14,063 nucleotides of DNA from Hyphomicrobiales bacterium (GCA_027069645.1 JALXEI010000235.1:1-14063), one strand, 5' to 3'; positions 6,168-13,950 are shown, counted from the stretch's first letter. Numbers and translations are program-made. The notes: a model not told the origin generated them from the sequence alone.

Positions 6168-8102
6168 CTAACCCGCCTTGTTGACGCGCATATACCATTC
6201 CACGAGACGATGGACCTGCCGGCGCGTGTAACCCCGATTAAGCATCCGGTCGATGAATTCGTTGTGTTTGGCTTCCGTCTCCCTGTCGCGCTTGGCGCCA
6301 AAGCTGATCACCGGCAACAGGTCCTCGACCTGGCTGAACATGCGCTTTTCGATGACCCTGCGCAGCTTGGTATATTTTCGCCAGTCGGGGTTTTTGCCCC
6401 TGTTTTCGGCGCGGGTGCGAAGGACAAATTTGACCACCTCGTTGCGAAAATCCTTCGGATTGGCCACACCGGCCGGTTTTTCGATCCTTGCCAGTTCCTG
6501 TTCGAGAATCTCGCGGTCAAACATCTGGCCGGTATCGGGGTCCTTGTAGTCCTGGTCCTCGATCCAGGCGTCGGCATAGGCGATATAGCGATCAAACAGG
6601 TTTTGCCCAAAGTCGGAATAGGACTCGAGATAGGCTTTTTGAATCTCGTGTCCGATGAAGGTCGCATAGCGGGGAGCCAGTTCGGTCTTGATGAAATCGA
6701 GATAGTTTTCTTCCGTCTCCTCACCAAGCTGCTCGCGCTTCACCGCCTGTTCGAGAATGTAAAACAGGTGAACGGGGTCGGCTGCGATTTCCTCGGTGTC
6801 ATGATTGAAGGTTTCGGCGAGGACCTTGAAGGCAAAGCGTGTGGATGTTCCTGTCATGCCCTCGTCAACACCGGCACGGTCCCGATATTCCTGCACGGAC
6901 CGCGCCCGTGGATCCGTATCCTTGAGCGTTTCGCCATCATAGACGCGCATTTTGGAATACAAAGACGAGTTTTCCTGTTCATGCAACCGCGTCAGAACGC
7001 TGAAACGGGCCAGAATATCAAGAGTTTCCGGGGCGCATCGGGCCTCGCCAAGCTGGCTTTCGTTTAAAAGCTTGCGATAGATTCGTGCTTCTTCCGTTGC
7101 CCGCAGGCAATAGGGAACCTTGACCACACTGATACGGTCAAGGAACGCTTCATTATTGCGATTGTTTCTGAACTGTTTCCATTCGGCCTCGTTCGAATGG
7201 GCAATAATGATGCCCTGATAGGGCATGGCGCCGACATTTTCCGTCCCCGTGTAGGAGCCTTCCTGGGTTGCCGTTAACAGGGGATGCAGGACCTTGATGG
7301 GGGCCTTGAACATTTCAACAAATTCAAGCAGGCCCTGTGTGGTCCGGTTCAGGCCGCCGGAATAGCTGTAAGCATCGGCATCGTTCTGGCTTAAATGCTC
7401 CAGCTTGCGAATATCCAGCTTGCCCACAAGGGTGGATATATCCTGATTGTTTTCATCTCCCGGTTCTGTCTTGGCAACGCAAACCTGTCTCAGCTTCGAA
7501 GGATAGAGTTTGACCACCGAAAAGCGGGATATATCGCCCTCGAATTCGTCCAGCCTCTTGATCGCCCAGGGCGACATAAAGCCGGTGAGCAGGCGTTTTG
7601 GAATATTGTATTTGCGCTCCAGCAGCGGCCCCATCTTCTCCTTGTCAAAAAGACCAAGCGGGCTTTCAAACAGCGGACTGATCATATCACCCGCCTTGAG
7701 GACATAGACCGGCTGTTGCTCCATCAACCCCTTGAGAATTTCGGCAAGGGTGGATTTCCCGCCGCCAACGGGGCCGAGCAGGTACAAAATCTGCTTGCGT
7801 TCCTCAAGGCCCTGGCTGGCATGACGAAAGAAGCCGACAATGCGTTCGATGGTTTCTTCCATACCATAAAGATTTTCGAAACCCTTGTATCTCTTGATGG
7901 TCCGGTTGAGGAAAATGCGACCAAGGCGCTGGTCCTGTGAGGTATCGACAAGTTCCGGTTCCCCGATTGCGGCGATCATGCGCTCTGCGGCTGTGGCACG
8001 CATCATTTTGTCGTCGCGACAGCCGAGCAGATATTCCTGCAAGCTCATTTCGTCTATTTTGTTACGGTCATAGGTTTCCGCAAATCGGGTGAAAATCTCC
8101 AT
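6168..8102 (-). CDS. prkA: PrkA (YeaG) AAA+/serine protein kinase
   Basis: PrkA/YeaG is a cytoplasmic protein with an N-terminal AAA+ domain and a C-terminal kinase-like domain. In enterobacteria it is induced in nitrogen starvation and stationary phase; Bacillus PrkA was first described as a serine kinase and later argued to be an ATP-dependent protease, so the true activity is debated. From the ATG at 8102 the protein is 644 aa, as in E. coli YeaG. The opening MEIFTRFAETYDR is typical, and the Walker A motif GPVGGGKS is at 110-117. The start is supported by AGAGGA seven bases upstream; an in-frame extension to 8183 lacks family support. It is the first gene of a prkA-yeaH-spoVR operon. The 158 bp upstream contain the dyad CAAAATGTTTTG (8228-8239), but I cannot identify a convincing promoter. 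Confidence 0.96.
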   Translation of the reverse strand: MEIFTRFAETYDRNKIDEMSLQEYLLGCRDDKMMRATAAERMIAAIGEPELVDTSQDQRLGRIFLNRTIKRYKGFENLYGMEETIERIVGFFRHASQGLEERKQILYLLGPVGGGKSTLAEILKGLMEQQPVYVLKAGDMISPLFESPLGLFDKEKMGPLLERKYNIPKRLLTGFMSPWAIKRLDEFEGDISRFSVVKLYPSKLRQVCVAKTEPGDENNQDISTLVGKLDIRKLEHLSQNDADAYSYSGGLNRTTQGLLEFVEMFKAPIKVLHPLLTATQEGSYTGTENVGAMPYQGIIIAHSNEAEWKQFRNNRNNEAFLDRISVVKVPYCLRATEEARIYRKLLNESQLGEARCAPETLDILARFSVLTRLHEQENSSLYSKMRVYDGETLKDTDPRARSVQEYRDRAGVDEGMTGTSTRFAFKVLAETFNHDTEEIAADPVHLFYILEQAVKREQLGEETEENYLDFIKTELAPRYATFIGHEIQKAYLESYSDFGQNLFDRYIAYADAWIEDQDYKDPDTGQMFDREILEQELARIEKPAGVANPKDFRNEVVKFVLRTRAENRGKNPDWRKYTKLRRVIEKRMFSQVEDLLPVISFGAKRDRETEAKHNEFIDRMLNRGYTRRQVHRLVEWYMRVNKAG

Positions 8103-8260
8103 TTTCGGTTCCTCTCTGGTCCGGTCGTCTCCTTTTTTCAAGCATGCCGGGCGTGTTTGTTTTGGCTTCAGGCCATTAAACAATGAAATTGCGGTAGGAA
8201 TTTGCTCACCGGCAAGCAGTCAGTACACAAAATGTTTTGAGAAAATTGAACGGTCTGCCT

Positions 8261-9202
8261 TCAGCCTTGCTTTTTGTCCAGAACGGACCGGATAATTTTG
8301 ATGAGTTTTGTCTGCTGTTCCGGCTCATAGGGTTCAGCCGGACTGTGGCCCCATACCGGGCCGGGCCAGGCGGGGTCGTCATCATGGCGGGCGACAAGAT
8401 GAATATGCAGTTGCGGTACAATATTGCCAAGGGCGCCGACATTGATCTTGCGGGGGGCGAACAGTTCCACCATTGCCGCCGATACGAAACGGATTTCGTG
8501 CATCAGGACGAGGCTGTCGGCTTGCGAAAGATCATGGATTTCGCTCATATTCTGTGCCCGCGGGACAAGAATAAGCCACGGATAGCGATGATCGTTCATC
8601 AGACGCACCTCGCACAGTTTCAGCGCTGTGACCTTTGTGCTGTCAGCGGCAAGGCGCGGATCAAGGCTGAAATGTCCGGTTGACGCTGTTGCGGGCGGGG
8701 AAGATTCAGGAGCGGTTTCGGGCTCTGCAATTTCCGGCGAGGTTTGTCCGGCCTGCGCCTCCCGCAACCCGAGGCCCGCCAGTTCGTCGGCGCGTTCGTT
8801 CTCCGGGTGACCGGCATGCCCCTTGACCCAGTGCCATCTGACATCATGGTGCGACCGGGCCTCATCCAGCCGTTGCCAGAGATCGGCATTTTTTACGGGT
8901 TTGCCGGCAGCGGTTTTCCAGCCGCGGCGCTTCCAGTTATGAATCCATTCGGTAATGCCCTTGCGCACATAGGTGCTGTCGGTATGAAGATCAATGCTGC
9001 TGCGCTGTTGCGGATATTCCAGCGCCTTTATGGCCGCCATGAGTTCCATGCGATTATTGGTGGTGTTGCGCTCGCCGCCGCGAATCTCGCGTCGCTCGCC
9101 ACCAAATTTCATTGTTGCGCCCCAGCCGCCGGGTCCGGGATTGCCGGAACAGGCGCCGTCGGTATAGATCACAACATCCGTTGACAGGGGCGCATCATTC
9201 AT
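8261..9202 (-). CDS. rnhA: Ribonuclease HI fused to a HIT-domain protein
   Basis: Residues 1-147 are a complete RNase HI, which cuts the RNA of RNA-DNA hybrids. TDGACSGNPGPGGWG starts at 14, and the catalytic residues are D15, E53, D75 and D139, with H129 in KGHAGH. A linker rich in Pro, Glu, Ser and Ala (about 148-176) joins it to a second domain at about 177-313. This second domain resembles the stand-alone alphaproteobacterial HIT proteins, with LGNIVPQLHIHLV (258-270) as the histidine-triad motif and the downstream AWPGPVWG block. HIT proteins are nucleotide hydrolases or transferases; the substrate here is unknown. The frame is open from 9202 to 8261, and no internal Shine-Dalgarno sequence was recognised. 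The start overlaps the thrB stop (ATGA). In most relatives RNase HI stands alone at about 150 aa, so the fusion is notable. Confidence 0.94.
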   Translation of the reverse strand: MNDAPLSTDVVIYTDGACSGNPGPGGWGATMKFGGERREIRGGERNTTNNRMELMAAIKALEYPQQRSSIDLHTDSTYVRKGITEWIHNWKRRGWKTAAGKPVKNADLWQRLDEARSHHDVRWHWVKGHAGHPENERADELAGLGLREAQAGQTSPEIAEPETAPESSPPATASTGHFSLDPRLAADSTKVTALKLCEVRLMNDHRYPWLILVPRAQNMSEIHDLSQADSLVLMHEIRFVSAAMVELFAPRKINVGALGNIVPQLHIHLVARHDDDPAWPGPVWGHSPAEPYEPEQQTKLIKIIRSVLDKKQG

Positions 9203-10194
9203 TTTTCAAATCCGTATTCCGAAGCACTTTTAATCTGCTGGTGAAAACGCAGCTTGCGCAAATATTCACTAGGGTCGTGACGGGTGACCAATGCATCCTC
9301 AGGTGTATTGATCCAGTCATATATACGGGTCAGCAGGAAACGCAGCGCTGCACCACGGGCCAGCAGGGGCAGGGCATTTAATTCAGCCTGTTCAAGTGGT
9401 CGGGCTTTCTGATAGCTGTTCATGAGGGCACTTCCGCGAGTGACATTATAGCTGGCATCAGTCTCAAAACACCACGCATTGAGGCAGATGGCGAGGTCAT
9501 AGGCGAGGAAATCATTGCAGGCAAAGTAAAAGTCGATCAGGCCAGAGAGCTGGTCATTGAGGAAAAACACATTGTCGGGAAACAGGTCAGCGTGAATGAT
9601 GCCGGTGGGCAGGTCGGCAGGCCATCTGTTACGAAGATATTCAAGTTCATCAAGAATAATCCTCATGATGATACCGCTATCAATATTGGCTCCCTCCCAG
9701 GTCCAGTAACGGGAAGACATTTTTTCCATTATCTTGCCAGAAAGCTGTCTCCAGCCGTCTAGTGACAGGGTATTGGGGCGTTGCAGGGAAAAATCGGCAC
9801 CGGCAAGGTGCATTTTTGCCAGCGCGGTTCCAAGGTCGGCGCAGTGTCGGCGCTGCGGTTTGCTGACCGAAAAACCGTCAAGAAAGGTGACCATGACCGC
9901 AGGGCGTCCGCCCAGTTCTCTTAAAACCCTGCCGTTTTTGTCATGAACGGGCAGCGGGCAGGAAATATCATGGGTGGCGAGATGTTCCATCAGTCCCAGA
10001 AAAAACGGCAGATCCTTTTCGTCCACCAGTTTTTCGTAAAGGGTGAGGATAAACTGATCCTTGTCGGTGTGAATCAGATAGTTGGTATTCTGAACCCCCT
10101 CGGCAATCCCCCTGTAGCTGGTCAGCCTACCCACATCATAGTCGGCAAGGAAGTGGTGCAGGTCGCTATCACTTATTTTTGTATAGACAGCCAT
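9199..10194 (-). CDS. thrB: Homoserine kinase, protein-kinase-like type (ThrB)
   Basis: It phosphorylates homoserine with ATP to O-phosphohomoserine in threonine synthesis. This is the aminoglycoside-phosphotransferase-fold version found in alphaproteobacteria and pseudomonads, unrelated to the GHMP-fold enzyme of E. coli. The 331 aa length is normal. Visible motifs are GVQNTNYLI near 33-41 in the nucleotide-binding lobe, the catalytic loop HADLFPDN at 201-208 and the metal-binding DFY at 221-223. It begins 43 bp after ispH and overlaps the RNase H start by 4 bp, so the three genes are probably co-transcribed and the last two translationally coupled. Its own Shine-Dalgarno sequence is weak. 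Confidence 0.94.
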   Translation of the reverse strand: MAVYTKISDSDLHHFLADYDVGRLTSYRGIAEGVQNTNYLIHTDKDQFILTLYEKLVDEKDLPFFLGLMEHLATHDISCPLPVHDKNGRVLRELGGRPAVMVTFLDGFSVSKPQRRHCADLGTALAKMHLAGADFSLQRPNTLSLDGWRQLSGKIMEKMSSRYWTWEGANIDSGIIMRIILDELEYLRNRWPADLPTGIIHADLFPDNVFFLNDQLSGLIDFYFACNDFLAYDLAICLNAWCFETDASYNVTRGSALMNSYQKARPLEQAELNALPLLARGAALRFLLTRIYDWINTPEDALVTRHDPSEYLRKLRFHQQIKSASEYGFEK

Positions 10195-10237
10195 TGATCA
10201 ACTTTCATTCGAGGGGCGGCCCGGTATCCGCGCGGAT

Positions 10238-11200
10238 TTATCGGGTCAGCACGGCGGGCAGTTTGAAGGCAATATCCTCTTTTGCCGTTGTGACGGTTTC
10301 TACGGTAATCGTGTAGCGCTGTTCAAAGCTTTCGATAATTTCATCAACAAGAACTTCGGGTGCCGAGGCCCCCGCCGAGATCCCCAGCGTTTTGATCCCG
10401 TTCACGGCTTGCCAGTCGATATCCCCGGCCCGTTGAACCAGCATGGCCCGCTTGCACCCGGCCCGGCTTGCGACCTCGACAAGGCGCCTGGAATTTGAGC
10501 TGTTGGGGGCGCCGACAATTAAAACCATGTCACAGCGTTCGGCAATGGCCTTGACGGCCTGCTGACGGTTGGTTGTGGCGTAGCAGATATCGTCCTTGCG
10601 CGGGCCTTCGATATCGGGGAACCTGCGTTGCAGAATGCCGATAATCTCGCGGGTATCGTCAAGCGACAGGGTGGTCTGGGTAATCCAGGCGAGAGATGCA
10701 CTGTCCGGCGGGGTAAAGCTTTCGGCATCCTGCGCCGTTTCCACAAGTGTCACCGCACCGGCGGGCAATTGTCCCATTGTGCCGATGACCTCGGGATGTC
10801 CCCTGTGGCCGATGAGGATGGTGTGCCTTTGGCCCGAAAAGTGGCGTTCCGCCTCGCGGTGGACCTTGGAAACCAGCGGGCAGGTGGCATCAAGATAGAA
10901 CAGTTTGCGCTGCCTGGCCGCTTCGGGGACGGATTTGGGCACGCCGTGGGCGGAAAAAATCACGGGCTGACCATCATCGGGCACCTCGTCCAGTTCCTCG
11001 ACAAATACAGCGCCTTTTCGTTTCAGATTATCGACCACATAGCGGTTGTGAACAATCTCGTGGCGCACATAGACGGGCTGGCCGTATTGTTGCAGGGCCT
11101 TTTCGACGATCTGGATGGCGCGGTCCACACCGGCACAAAAACCGCGCGGTTCACACAGATAGATTTTCAATGATGTGTCGTCCTGTTTCCTGTTCGACAT
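10238..11200 (-). CDS. ispH: IspH, 4-hydroxy-3-methylbut-2-enyl diphosphate reductase
   Basis: This is the last enzyme of the MEP isoprenoid pathway; it reduces HMBPP to IPP and DMAPP with an iron-sulfur cluster. The three cluster cysteines are visible: C22 in PRGFCAGVDRA, C107 in DATCPLV and C206 in DDICYATTNRQ. HPEVIG (E137) and TQTTLS (T177) give the proton-relay glutamate and the substrate-binding threonine. From the ATG at 11200 the protein is 320 aa, the usual size, with AGGA nine bases upstream. The open frame continues to 11395, but those 65 residues look like untranslated leader. It heads the ispH-thrB-rnhA operon and is divergent from the lipoprotein gene at 11497. Confidence 0.96.
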   Translation of the reverse strand: MSNRKQDDTSLKIYLCEPRGFCAGVDRAIQIVEKALQQYGQPVYVRHEIVHNRYVVDNLKRKGAVFVEELDEVPDDGQPVIFSAHGVPKSVPEAARQRKLFYLDATCPLVSKVHREAERHFSGQRHTILIGHRGHPEVIGTMGQLPAGAVTLVETAQDAESFTPPDSASLAWITQTTLSLDDTREIIGILQRRFPDIEGPRKDDICYATTNRQQAVKAIAERCDMVLIVGAPNSSNSRRLVEVASRAGCKRAMLVQRAGDIDWQAVNGIKTLGISAGASAPEVLVDEIIESFEQRYTITVETVTTAKEDIAFKLPAVLTR

Positions 11201-11496
11201 ATCGTTTTTCCTGTTTTTCGGGTCTGTTCGCAACGAACTGTGACATACTGGTTCCATATTTACCATGTTTGATAAAATGGTCGGAAAAGTTGCCCGAAAC
11301 GGTCTTGCGACACTGTCGGTCCGAGTAGTAGTCTGACCAGACAAACAGAACCGGTTTTGGCTTTTGTTCAGGATTGTGTAACCATATTCCTGCAAAATTG
11401 CGAGGTTTATAAAAAGAATGACCTCACTGCGGGCAATTTTTGCAATCGATCCATTGATTGCATCAGGGAATGAAGGGGCGGATCGGGATTCGGGAA
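11201..11496. promoter_or_regulatory. Divergent intergenic region, ispH / lipoprotein
   Basis: These 296 bp separate two divergently transcribed genes and must hold a promoter for each. The only clear structure is the dyad GTCTG-AC-CAGAC at 11331-11342, near the middle. A TATAAA on the plus strand (11409-11414) is a possible -10 for the lipoprotein gene, but no good -35 stands at the right distance. Confidence 0.35.
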
Positions 11497-12204
11497 ATGA
11501 ATATGAATACAGCTATCAATCCTGTATGCGTGGCGGAACCGGCTGTCGGGGATAAAAACCGGCGGCGCAATATCGCTGCGGCCCTGTCGCGAACGGTGTT
11601 CGTCGGGTTCCTTGCAACAGGAATGTCGGGTTGTGCCATGATGCAGCTTGGCGGGATGTTTGGCGGGAGTTCGTCACTTGAACAAACCACAGCTTCGATC
11701 AGCCGTCCGGTTGTGCCTCAGGAGCGCTCTCTGGCAATGGCGGCCAATGATCTTGTCCCGGTCAGTGTTCAGCCGGGTGCTGCCGGAGAATGTCCCCCCA
11801 TTTCAATCTGGAGAAGCGACGCGCAACTGACGATTTATGAAGCCGGTCGGGTCGGGGACAATATGGCCATCCGCCATCGCGGTGAAATTACCCGCACCGC
11901 CCGTGAATGCGAGATTGCCCCGGGAAAGGTGACCGTCAAATTCGGTGTTGCCGGTCGGGTTCTGCTGGGGCCGGTCGGAAAGCCCGGCAGGATAAAGCTG
12001 CCGGTTCTCGTTCATGTCACCAATCGCAAAAGCGAAAAAATACAGACCAGCAAGCTGGACGTAACCGTCAATATGGTGGATGGCAAGCCGTGGGGCAATT
12101 TCTCGACGGTGCGCAGTGTTTCCTTCCCCAAAGACCCCGCACTTCCTGCCAACCAGTATCGGGTCTATGTCACCTTTGACAAATCGGCCCCGGATGCCGG
12201 CTAG
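11497..12204 (+). CDS. Putative lipoprotein of unknown function
   Basis: I recognise no named family, though the C-terminal half resembles uncharacterised alphaproteobacterial envelope proteins. From ATG 11497 the product is 235 aa. A long, basic N-region (RRR at 22-24) precedes a hydrophobic stretch ending in a lipobox-like MSGC (C46), so it is probably an inner- or outer-membrane lipoprotein. A low-complexity stretch follows (about 52-66), then a beta-rich domain from about 98 with two cysteines, C99 and C138, that could form a disulfide, and repeated short strands with a VTVKFGVAGRVLLGP block. The start is uncertain: ATG 11503 has GGGA seven bases upstream, and ATG 11470 and TTG 11458 are further in-frame options. 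It is the only plus-strand gene here and converges on the gene at 12611. Confidence 0.72.
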   Translation: MNMNTAINPVCVAEPAVGDKNRRRNIAAALSRTVFVGFLATGMSGCAMMQLGGMFGGSSSLEQTTASISRPVVPQERSLAMAANDLVPVSVQPGAAGECPPISIWRSDAQLTIYEAGRVGDNMAIRHRGEITRTARECEIAPGKVTVKFGVAGRVLLGPVGKPGRIKLPVLVHVTNRKSEKIQTSKLDVTVNMVDGKPWGNFSTVRSVSFPKDPALPANQYRVYVTFDKSAPDAG

Positions 12205-12316
12205 GTCACAGACTCATAAACGGTTTTGGACTGTGTGTTGGTTCGTTTACGAAGTCTACGGCATGGATTGTGAATTATACCAATCGCCCTGGAGATTAAT
12301 TCATTTCCCGGTATAA

Positions 12317-12334
12317 AAGCGGCTGTCGCCGCTT
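12317..12334 (+). repeat. 7 bp perfect hairpin, 4-base loop
   Basis: AAGCGGC (12317-12323) and GCCGCTT (12328-12334) pair perfectly around TGTC. It is a compact GC-rich hairpin 113 bp downstream of the lipoprotein stop. The following bases (GTCTTCGCC) lack a T tract, so it is at best a weak terminator or a 3'-end stabilizer. Confidence 0.45.
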
Positions 12335-12443
12335 GTCTTCGCCAGACAGGCGTACTGCGCCGGGGATGGGACCCCTTTTCCCGCTGAACCGGGCAAAGCC
12401 CCTCATTGCAAGCCGGTCCGCTTACACAATTCCCATAAAATGC

Positions 12444-12477
12444 AAAAAGCCGGCCCCTTCTATTCCGGTCCGGTTTT
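12444..12477. terminator. Probable bidirectional intrinsic terminator
   Basis: AAAAAG precedes an arm CCGGCCC (12450-12456) that pairs with GGTCCGG (12467-12473) with one mismatch, followed by TTTT (12474-12477). Read on either strand this gives a GC-rich stem followed by a T run, as expected between convergent genes (the lipoprotein on plus, the peptidoglycan-binding protein on minus). Confidence 0.6.
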
Positions 12478-12529
12478 GACACCATCCCGCTCCCCGGTTT
12501 CATTTTTCGAGGTGAAGCGGCAAGGCAAC

Positions 12530-12579
12530 CCGGCGAGTCAGTTGATTTCCTTTTGAAAGAAAATCGACTGACCCGTCGG
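12530..12579. repeat. 50 bp imperfect palindrome
   Basis: The left arm from 12530 (CCGGCGAGTCAG...) pairs with the right arm ending at 12579 (...CTGACCCGTCGG), with A-C mismatches at 12536/12573 and 12549/12560 and G-U type pairs at 12533/12576 and 12543/12566. It starts 31 bp after the stop of the minus-strand gene. A second, overlapping inverted repeat, CCCGTC / GACGGG (12572-12577, 12590-12595), would compete with it. It could be a 3'-UTR structure or a repetitive extragenic palindrome; a single copy in this window cannot tell. Confidence 0.55.
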
Positions 12580-12610
12580 AAGTTTGCGCGACGGGACCTG
12601 TTTGCCGAAT

Positions 12611-13054
12611 CTATCTGGACGCCATGCGCCGCAGCAAAATCAGCATGTTCTGACGGCTTGTGCTGGATGGCAGTCCGCTGGTGGCCATGAAGTCGCCCAC
12701 GGCTTTTTCAGTTGCCGGTCCGGATATGCCATCCGCAGGGCCGGGGTTGTAACCGGCTTTGGTTAAAAGGGTTTGCAGTTCACGCACAGCCGGATCTGCC
12801 GGAGGAAGTTTTCGGGCCATTGCCGGAGCTTTTGCGGCAACCCTGTGCTTCACGGGCTTTGATCTGGCTTTCATGGCCCTGTGCACTTTTTTGGGCTTCA
12901 TCTTTTTTTCGCAATATTTGTCGTCTACATAGACTTTAATGCCAAATAGCGGGCTTGCCTTTTGACATTTTGCGAAAGCCGGAGTTGAAAAACCGGCGAA
13001 GGTACTCCCGATGACAAAACTCGCTGCCGCGGCGGCGGCAAATACTGATTTCAT
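12611..13054 (-). CDS. Secreted protein with peptidoglycan-binding domain
   Basis: This is a 147 aa protein. The N-terminus is a classical Sec signal peptide (MKSVFAAAAAASFVIG...) with a likely cut after AFA at 28. The mature part starts with two cysteines, C30 and C48, that could form a disulfide. A strongly basic, Lys/Arg/Ala-rich linker follows (about 50-82). A PG_binding_1-like helical domain occupies about 86-130, with the recognisable pattern VRELQTLLTKAGYNPGPADG and GPATEKAVGDF. It lacks any enzymatic domain, so it may be a cell-wall anchor or accessory factor. AAGGGAG about nine bases upstream supports the start. A possible promoter lies at 13113-13141. No specific name is justified. 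Confidence 0.82.
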   Translation of the reverse strand: MKSVFAAAAAASFVIGSTFAGFSTPAFAKCQKASPLFGIKVYVDDKYCEKKMKPKKVHRAMKARSKPVKHRVAAKAPAMARKLPPADPAVRELQTLLTKAGYNPGPADGISGPATEKAVGDFMATSGLPSSTSRQNMLILLRRMASR

Positions 13055-13112
13055 GGTAGGTTCTCCCTTTTCCCCATTCTTTTCCTGCCCTGTGTTCTCC
13101 AGGGTTGCCGAC

Positions 13113-13141
13113 AGGATACAGAATTATCCGACGGAATACAA
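13113..13141 (-). promoter_or_regulatory. Candidate sigma-70 promoter for the 12611-13054 gene
   Basis: On the minus strand TTGTAT (13141-13136) is followed by a 17 bp spacer and TATCCT (13118-13113), about 60 bp before the ATG. Each hexamer is a partial match, so this is only a candidate. Confidence 0.3.
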
Positions 13142-13230
13142 ATCACACTATCGGCAGGAGTGTGTCTTTTGATCAACAAAAGTCAGTGGCGCGCGGATAA
13201 AGTGAATGATTCCGGCTTTGAATTTACCGC

Positions 13231-13950
13231 CTAGTGGCGTCGTGATGTTTCGTAACTGGCCATCAGGCGGTGGAGTTCCAGCAAATCATCTTCGCTGACA
13301 TCTATAAAAGTGTCGAGATCGCGGACGGCATTGATGAACTCATCATGTGTCAGCGGTGACTCGGAAATTTCCGGATCGCCATCGGTCTGTTCCTTTCGGC
13401 GCCATCCGGCCGGATAGCGCCGCCAGGCAAAGGGGGCATTGAACAAAAAGGCAATAACAAGCAGGGTCATGACATTGAGGGCGACGGGGGCAAGCGCAAA
13501 ACTGTAGCCCATTTCGCGCAGGCCGCCGGTGGCAAATACAGCCGTCAGAGCCGTAGCCGCTCCTGGCGGGTGCAGGCACCGTCCAAGGAACATGACGAGA
13601 GTGCATAGCCCAACGGCAAGCGGGGCGGCCAGCAGGGGGTCGGTGATATGTCGTGAAACAAAAACGCCAATGAGGGCGGATACCACCTGCCCGGCAAAGA
13701 CCGGCCAGGGCTGCGACACGGCGGCATGGGGCAGGGAAAACAGCAGCATGGATGTGGCGCCCATCGAGGCAACAATCAGCAGGGCGGCATCTGCGCCCAT
13801 TACAGAAACAGAAATTACAGCAACGGCCATGATCGAGATAATGGCCCCTCCGGTGGCGAGGACTTTTTCGGAATAGTTGCGTGGCAGCACCTCGATACCG
13901 ATGAAGGTGCGAAAGGCCTCCCGGTAACCGGAAAGTTTTTTTGGGCTCAT
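13231..13950 (-). CDS. HPP family integral membrane protein
   Basis: HPP proteins are small multi-pass inner-membrane proteins named for a His-Pro-Pro motif; some plant and cyanobacterial members have been linked to nitrite transport, but bacterial substrates are mostly unknown. From ATG 13950 it is 239 aa. Hydrophobic segments lie at about 30-50, 54-72, 84-99, 105-123 and 150-170. The signature HPPGAATAL is at 127-135, and the family block SLPHAAVSQPWPVFAGQ precedes it. The last 65 or so residues are cytoplasmic and acidic (LDTFIDVSEDDLLEL). GGGGGAAG upstream supports this start; a TTG at 13977 would add nine residues. It begins 50 bp after the aconitase stop on the same strand, so it may be co-transcribed with it. 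Confidence 0.88.
   Translation of the reverse strand: MSPKKLSGYREAFRTFIGIEVLPRNYSEKVLATGGAIISIMAVAVISVSVMGADAALLIVASMGATSMLLFSLPHAAVSQPWPVFAGQVVSALIGVFVSRHITDPLLAAPLAVGLCTLVMFLGRCLHPPGAATALTAVFATGGLREMGYSFALAPVALNVMTLLVIAFLFNAPFAWRRYPAGWRRKEQTDGDPEISESPLTHDEFINAVRDLDTFIDVSEDDLLELHRLMASYETSRRH

Larger units (their letters stand above)
12205..12610. other. Convergent intergenic region rich in inverted repeats
   Basis: This 406 bp stretch lies between two convergent genes and shows no convincing coding frame. It holds at least five inverted repeats: TGAATTA/TAATTCA (12271-12277, 12297-12303), TTATACC/GGTATAA (12275-12281, 12310-12316), AAGCGGC/GCCGCTT (12317-12323, 12328-12334), a terminator-like hairpin (12444-12477) and a long imperfect palindrome (12530-12579). 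I see no mobile-element gene and no tRNA. Confidence 0.6.

Noticed and set aside
11201..11395. 65-residue N-terminal extension of IspH
   Set aside because: The extension has no resemblance to IspH; the ATG at 11200 has a ribosome binding site and gives the usual length.
12201..12503. 100-codon minus-strand open frame in the convergent region
   Set aside because: It spans the terminator hairpin and several inverted repeats, has no recognisable motifs and overlaps the end of the lipoprotein gene; no support for coding.
13166..13182. Inverted repeat CTTTTG-N5-CAAAAG after the HPP gene as a terminator
   Set aside because: The stem is AT-rich and only 6 bp, with no T tract after it on the minus strand.
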